A stretch of 36,072 nucleotides of DNA, from NCBI GenBank assembly GCA_903908825.1, contig CAIVTJ010000076.1:1-36072 (forward strand), in the 5' to 3' direction. A program made the translations under genes and the position numbers. Every line of letters starts with the position of its first letter. Within the stretch, counting starts at the first letter, position 1. Below, piece by piece: positions 32,448-36,072 of this stretch. The notes below the pieces were generated by a model. The model worked only from the letters and a program-made list of their open reading frames with translations, had not been told where the DNA came from and searched no databases. The stretch is from an uncultured Pseudomonadota bacterium (lineage in GTDB: Bacteria; Pseudomonadota; Gammaproteobacteria; Steroidobacterales; Steroidobacteraceae).

Positions 32448-33782
32448 TCAGAAGAACTCGAGGTAGCGGGTGGTTTCCCAATCGGACACATGACGGGCGT
32501 ATTCGGTCCACTCCATGCGCTTGAGGGCGATGAACTCAGCCGCCAGCTCGCCACCCAGACCGTCGCGCACGACTTCGTCTTGCTCCAGCGCAATGATGGC
32601 TTCGAGCAGGTTTTGAGGTAGGACGCCGATGCCCTGTCGGGCGATCTCATCGGGACTGAGTTCATAGAGGTTCTGATTGTTCGGCGCACCCGGATGCAGA
32701 CGGCGCTGCACGCCATCCATACCGGCAGCGATGATCGCGGCGGTGACCAGATAGGGATTGCAGCCGGCATCGGGCAAACGCATTTCCAAGCGGCCGCCGG
32801 GGATGCGCACGCAGCTGGTGCGGTTGTTGTCACCGTAGGCGATGTATGCCGGTGCCCACGTCGCACCGGACAGCGACCGGCCCACCACCAGACGCTTATA
32901 TGAATTGACGGTGGGCGCGCAGATCGCAGTCAAGGCGCGCGCATGGGCCAGGATGCCGCCCACAAAGTGATAGCCCATCTCGGACAGCGCCAGACCGTTA
33001 GGGTCGGACTTGTCCATGAACAGGTTGGGCGTGTTGGCATTGCCCATAGAGATATGAAAGTGGGCGCCGCTGCCGGTGCGATTGGAGAACGGCTTGGGCA
33101 TGAAGGTGGCGACCATGCCGTGCTTGTGGGCGACTTCACTGGCGGCCATCTTGACCAGCACGAAGTTGTCGGCCGAGGTCATGGCATCGGCATAGGTGAA
33201 GTTCACCTCGAACTGACCATTGGCATCCTCATGGTCTATTTGATAAACGTCCACGCCCACGGCGCGCAGGCCATCTACCATCTCATCGAGTACGTGTGAG
33301 GTACGCGACAGACCCTTGTAGTCATAGCAGGGTTTATCCAGGGTGTCGGTCGGATCGTGAGGGCCCAGACGCCCTGTGGCATCGCGTGACAACAGCATGA
33401 ACTCGGGTTCAATGCCGGTGTACAGCGTCAGTCCTTGAGCGGCTAATTTATCGAGTTGCCGTTGCAAAGCCACGCGCGAGCAATAAGGCCAAGGCTTGCC
33501 CTTGACCGTGCCATTACACACCAGTCGCGCATAGCCCGGCATCCACGGGATAACTTTCAGCGTGGCCAAGTCGCCAACGGCCATGTAGTCGGGACCTTGC
33601 GGGCCCATGCCGAAGCCCCACAGGGCAAAGCCGGCAAAACCAGCGCCATCGGTCAGCACCATGTCCAAGTGCTCGACCGGTACGGCTTTTGCTTTGGCTG
33701 ATCCATGGATGTCGACGAACTGCGCCAGTACATAACGGATCTTGTGGGTCCGCAGCAATTCAAGTGCTTGTTCTTTGTTCAT
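32448..33782 (-). CDS. gmaS: Gamma-glutamylmethylamide synthetase (glutamine synthetase family)
   Basis: This 444-residue member of the glutamine synthetase superfamily ligates methylamine to glutamate with ATP, the first step of the N-methylglutamate pathway. Metal-binding Glu residues lie in [10 protein letters not shown] (about 121-130), the central motif is [12 protein letters not shown] (234-245), and the Arg-rich ATP/glutamate site reads [14 protein letters not shown] then [14 protein letters not shown]. The N-terminus ([20 protein letters not shown]) is of the GlnT/GmaS type rather than GlnA. It starts 10 bases after mgdD and is followed at once by mgsA. A type III glutamine synthetase is the alternative on sequence alone; context decides for GmaS. 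Confidence 0.87.
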   Translation of the reverse strand: MNKEQALELLRTHKIRYVLAQFVDIHGSAKAKAVPVEHLDMVLTDGAGFAGFALWGFGMGPQGPDYMAVGDLATLKVIPWMPGYARLVCNGTVKGKPWPYCSRVALQRQLDKLAAQGLTLYTGIEPEFMLLSRDATGRLGPHDPTDTLDKPCYDYKGLSRTSHVLDEMVDGLRAVGVDVYQIDHEDANGQFEVNFTYADAMTSADNFVLVKMAASEVAHKHGMVATFMPKPFSNRTGSGAHFHISMGNANTPNLFMDKSDPNGLALSEMGYHFVGGILAHARALTAICAPTVNSYKRLVVGRSLSGATWAPAYIAYGDNNRTSCVRIPGGRLEMRLPDAGCNPYLVTAAIIAAGMDGVQRRLHPGAPNNQNLYELSPDEIARQGIGVLPQNLLEAIIALEQDEVVRDGLGGELAAEFIALKRMEWTEYARHVSDWETTRYLEFF

Positions 33783-33792
33783 GGCAAACCGC

Positions 33793-34353
33793 CTAGTGAT
33801 CGGTGACGGAGAGGGAGGAATTAGCAGGGCTCTGCGCGCCCATGGCCGACAGGCATTCGCGCAAATACTGCCCTAGTGTCGGATCGCACCACAGACGCAA
33901 ACCCTGCGAGGCGCCGTGTGATTCGCGGATGAAGGTGACGCTGATGCCAGCCATCAACGTCATCACGGTCTCATCGGCCCGGGCCCGGGGTGACTCAAAG
34001 TCATAGGCGCAGATCTCGCGCAGAGCCGGGTAGAGCTGCGGGCCTTGCAGCAACAAGCTCGTGTCGCAGCGCTGCGCGAGACAATGACGGCCGTTGTTTG
34101 CAGCCAAGGCAGCGCACACGGCATCGATCAGGTCGGTGCCGTCTTGTTGCTCCAACAGAAACTCGTTAAAGCCCAGACGCAGGCAGCGACCCTGATAGGG
34201 CGCAGTCAAGGACACCACGCTATTGGGATTGGCCGGTACTGCGGCGCCAAGCTGCTGAAGCAAAGCCGCGGCCTCTGTGCCTTTGATGCCGCAGCGCTTC
34301 ACGCCGGTGACTTCGCTGAACCCAAACTGATGCCGGGCCACCGGTGTGATCAT
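33793..34353 (-). CDS. mgdD: N-methylglutamate dehydrogenase subunit D (sarcosine oxidase gamma-subunit family)
   Basis: A 186-residue protein resembling SoxG, the gamma subunit of heterotetrameric sarcosine oxidase: [16 protein letters not shown] near the start, [17 protein letters not shown], and a GcvT-like tail with [30 protein letters not shown]. In the dehydrogenase it packs against the SoxA-like subunit. Its ATG overlaps the mgdC stop (ATGA). In isolation it could be a sarcosine oxidase subunit; the gmaS and mgs genes immediately downstream favour N-methylglutamate dehydrogenase. Confidence 0.8.
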   Translation of the reverse strand: MITPVARHQFGFSEVTGVKRCGIKGTEAAALLQQLGAAVPANPNSVVSLTAPYQGRCLRLGFNEFLLEQQDGTDLIDAVCAALAANNGRHCLAQRCDTSLLLQGPQLYPALREICAYDFESPRARADETVMTLMAGISVTFIRESHGASQGLRLWCDPTLGQYLRECLSAMGAQSPANSSLSVTDH

Positions 34354-36072
34354 GACGCCTTGTCCTTCTGACGCGAGTTGGCCGGGTCATAGAACGGTGT
34401 GCTGACCACAACGGCGGCGTGTTCCGCGCCATCTTCACCACGGATATGCAGCCTTGTGCCGGCTGCGGCCAATGCCGGTTTGACCATGGCCAGTCCGATG
34501 GTCTTACCCAGTGTGGCGGAGCTGCCGATACTGGTGATGCGGCCGGCGATATCACCGTCAGCGATGATCAGGTGACATTCACTGACCGGCGCTTGCGCCT
34601 GGGTCAGCTCGAACCCCACCAACAGTTGTCGTGGTCCGCGCGCTTTGAGTATTTGCAGACTGCGTTGACCCACAAAGAAGGGCTTGTCTGATTTGACCGA
34701 CCAGCCCATGGACGCCTCGTACGGGTTGCTGAGTCCGTCTGTGTCCTGACTGACAATGATATGGCCCTTTTCAAGGCGCAGTTGCCGCTGGGCCTCAACA
34801 CCAAAAGGCTGCAAGCCGTGTTCGCCAGCTGCCCGGTGCAAGGCGTCCCACACCGTTAGCGCCTGATCTGTGGGAATGTGTATTTCATAGCCCAGTTCAC
34901 CGACGAAGCCCACGCGTGCCACGCGGGCCGGCACACCGGCAATGTGGCACTGCCTGGCAGCCAGATACGGGAACTGTTCCGGTGTCAGGGGCAGGTCGGT
35001 GCAGGCGGACAGAATGCTGCGGCATTGCGGACCGGCCAGGTTGAGAGCGGCTAAGTGACCGGTCAGGTTGTGCAGAATGCAATCGAGCTGCCATTCGGCC
35101 ACACGCCGCTGCATTTCGCGATAGACGGCCGCCGAGGCACTGGTGGTGGTGCTGACATAAAAATGCGCACTGTCATAGCGTGCGACCACGCCGTCATCGA
35201 TGATCGTGCCGGCCTCATCGACCATCACCGCATAGCGGGTGCTGCCGGGTTTCATGTCTGCAAAGCGCCCGGTGTACAGCCGCTCGAGCAGGGTTGCGGC
35301 ATCCGGTCCGTGCAGGTCGATCTTGCCCAGCGTCGACACGTCGATGATGCCGGCCTTGCTGCGCACAGCCTGCACTTCAGCGGCAACACACTGCGCGGCC
35401 GACCGTCCCGCAACCGCGTAATAAGCCGGTCTGCGCCATTGGCCAGCCGGCATCCACACCACACCAGCGGCTTCGTGCCAGGCATCAAAGGCTGTGCGCC
35501 GCAGTGGCGTAAAGCCGGTACCTGCCAGCGAGCCGATGCTCAGCGGTTGATAAGGCGGGCGCGCTGTGGTCAGCCCGACATGATGCAGCGGTTGATTGAC
35601 CAAGCTGCCGAGCAGACGCGCGGCATTGAGGTTGGACAGCTTGCCCTGCGACGGACCCATGCCCACCGTGCTGTAGCGCTTGAGCAGTTCAATGCTGTCA
35701 AAGCCTTCCTGAGCGGCGTGGACTAAATCGTCCAACGTCAGATCTTCATCGAGGTCGACGAACTCTTTGCCCTTGGGGTGCGGGTACAGCGGATAATTAT
35801 GGCTACGCGCCGGGCCACTGTGGGCTGGCACTTGCGGCAGGGAGGCTGCAGCTTGGCCACTGGCATACGCTGCAGCGGCTGCGCCGGCACAACGACCGTC
35901 GGCGGCTTTACCGGTGATGCTGTACTGGCCGTTAGCGCGTCCTGCCACAAACACGCCGTGCGGCAGTGTGGCGGGCACATGTTGTTGCAGGCCGTCATCG
36001 TGACGTAGCGTCGCGCCACCTTGAAGTGCCAGTTGCAAGGCCGGCATCCAACCTGCCGACAGCAGTAAGGCA
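34350..36072 (-). CDS. mgdC: N-methylglutamate dehydrogenase subunit C (sarcosine oxidase alpha-subunit family), 5' end outside the window
   Basis: The 573 visible residues run off the right edge: the frame is open through 36072, and the ATG at 36047 is internal. The visible part opens with the end of the FAD/NAD-binding domain (LLSAGWMPALQLALQGG, then GVFVAGRANGQYSITGKAADG). A linker typical of SoxA follows (LDEDLTLDDLVHAAQEGFDS, LKRYSTVGMGPSQGK). The C-terminal GcvT-like tetrahydrofolate-binding domain has GIIDVSTLGKIDLHGPDA, VGFVGELGYEIHIP and FGVEAQRQLRLEKGH. It accepts the methyl group from N-methylglutamate as methylene-tetrahydrofolate or formaldehyde. The usual partners mgdA and mgdB (SoxB- and SoxD-like) would lie beyond the edge. 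Confidence 0.85.
   Translation of the reverse strand, partial: ALLLSAGWMPALQLALQGGATLRHDDGLQQHVPATLPHGVFVAGRANGQYSITGKAADGRCAGAAAAAYASGQAAASLPQVPAHSGPARSHNYPLYPHPKGKEFVDLDEDLTLDDLVHAAQEGFDSIELLKRYSTVGMGPSQGKLSNLNAARLLGSLVNQPLHHVGLTTARPPYQPLSIGSLAGTGFTPLRRTAFDAWHEAAGVVWMPAGQWRRPAYYAVAGRSAAQCVAAEVQAVRSKAGIIDVSTLGKIDLHGPDAATLLERLYTGRFADMKPGSTRYAVMVDEAGTIIDDGVVARYDSAHFYVSTTTSASAAVYREMQRRVAEWQLDCILHNLTGHLAALNLAGPQCRSILSACTDLPLTPEQFPYLAARQCHIAGVPARVARVGFVGELGYEIHIPTDQALTVWDALHRAAGEHGLQPFGVEAQRQLRLEKGHIIVSQDTDGLSNPYEASMGWSVKSDKPFFVGQRSLQILKARGPRQLLVGFELTQAQAPVSECHLIIADGDIAGRITSIGSSATLGKTIGLAMVKPALAAAGTRLHIRGEDGAEHAAVVVSTPFYDPANSRQKDKAS

Noticed and set aside
34350-36072. Sarcosine oxidase alpha subunit (soxA) of a sarcosine/glycine-betaine pathway
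   Set aside because: Sequence alone would allow it, but no glyA, soxB or soxD is visible and gmaS plus mgsABC follow directly, so the N-methylglutamate dehydrogenase reading is preferred; the left-out upstream genes could still change this.
1-36072. CRISPR array, tRNA genes, insertion sequences or phage genes
   Set aside because: No regularly spaced repeats, no cloverleaf-like sequences, no transposase or integrase motifs and no long terminal inverted repeats were seen; the window is almost wholly explained by chromosomal coding genes.

Overview
The window is GC-rich, almost entirely coding chromosomal DNA from a gammaproteobacterium. The evidence is gene order: sdhE-ygfX-rpoE-rseA-rseB, lepA-lepB-DUF4845-rnc-era-recO-pdxJ, lol genes-DUF2062-comEC-exbBD-msbA-lpxK-trm112-kdsB, and csiV behind mfd. 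Genus and order cannot be fixed from this sequence alone. I found no tRNA, rRNA, insertion sequence, prophage gene or CRISPR array, and no gene-free stretch longer than about 180 bases.

Layout. (1) 1-3190, plus strand: the end of sdhE, a YgfX-like membrane protein, then sigma-E with its anti-sigma RseA and modulator RseB and a small glutaredoxin-like protein; rseC and degP/mucD are absent. (2) 3263-12055, plus strand, nearly gapless: translation factor EF-4, signal peptidase I, a DUF4845 protein, RNase III, Era, RecO, PdxJ, RlmD and NagZ. (3) 12052-16263, minus strand: mfd followed by a CsiV-like gene, convergent with nagZ. (4) 16310-19523, plus strand: two LolC/E-type permeases and the LolD ATPase of the lipoprotein export machine, convergent with a minus-strand DUF2062 gene. 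(5) From about 20122 to 28788, plus strand: comEC, exbB, exbD, msbA, lpxK, trm112, kdsB, a DUF2721 protein, and a glutathione-dependent formaldehyde dehydrogenase (adhC). (6) 28966-29466, plus strand: a MarR-family regulator alone behind an unusually well-defined promoter/operator region. (7) 36072-29504, minus strand: mgdC (5' end outside the window), mgdD, gmaS, mgsA, mgsB, mgsC. This is most of the N-methylglutamate pathway for methylamine oxidation.

How the right-hand end works together. GmaS joins methylamine to glutamate, MgsABC transfers the methylamino group to give N-methylglutamate, and N-methylglutamate dehydrogenase (MgdABCD; only C and D are visible) regenerates glutamate and releases the methyl group as a C1 unit, either tetrahydrofolate-bound or as formaldehyde. 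The neighbouring adhC can oxidise formaldehyde through its glutathione adduct. The MarR gene between them is the natural candidate local regulator.

Points most worth a second look: the marR promoter reads as a good sigma-54 site (and alternatively as sigma-70) with a 7-bp-arm dyad lying over it; ComEC has a complete-length metallo-beta-lactamase-like domain in which all recognisable metal-binding motifs are replaced; and the C1-oxidising adhC sits at the end of an envelope-biogenesis gene run without a neighbouring S-formylglutathione hydrolase.
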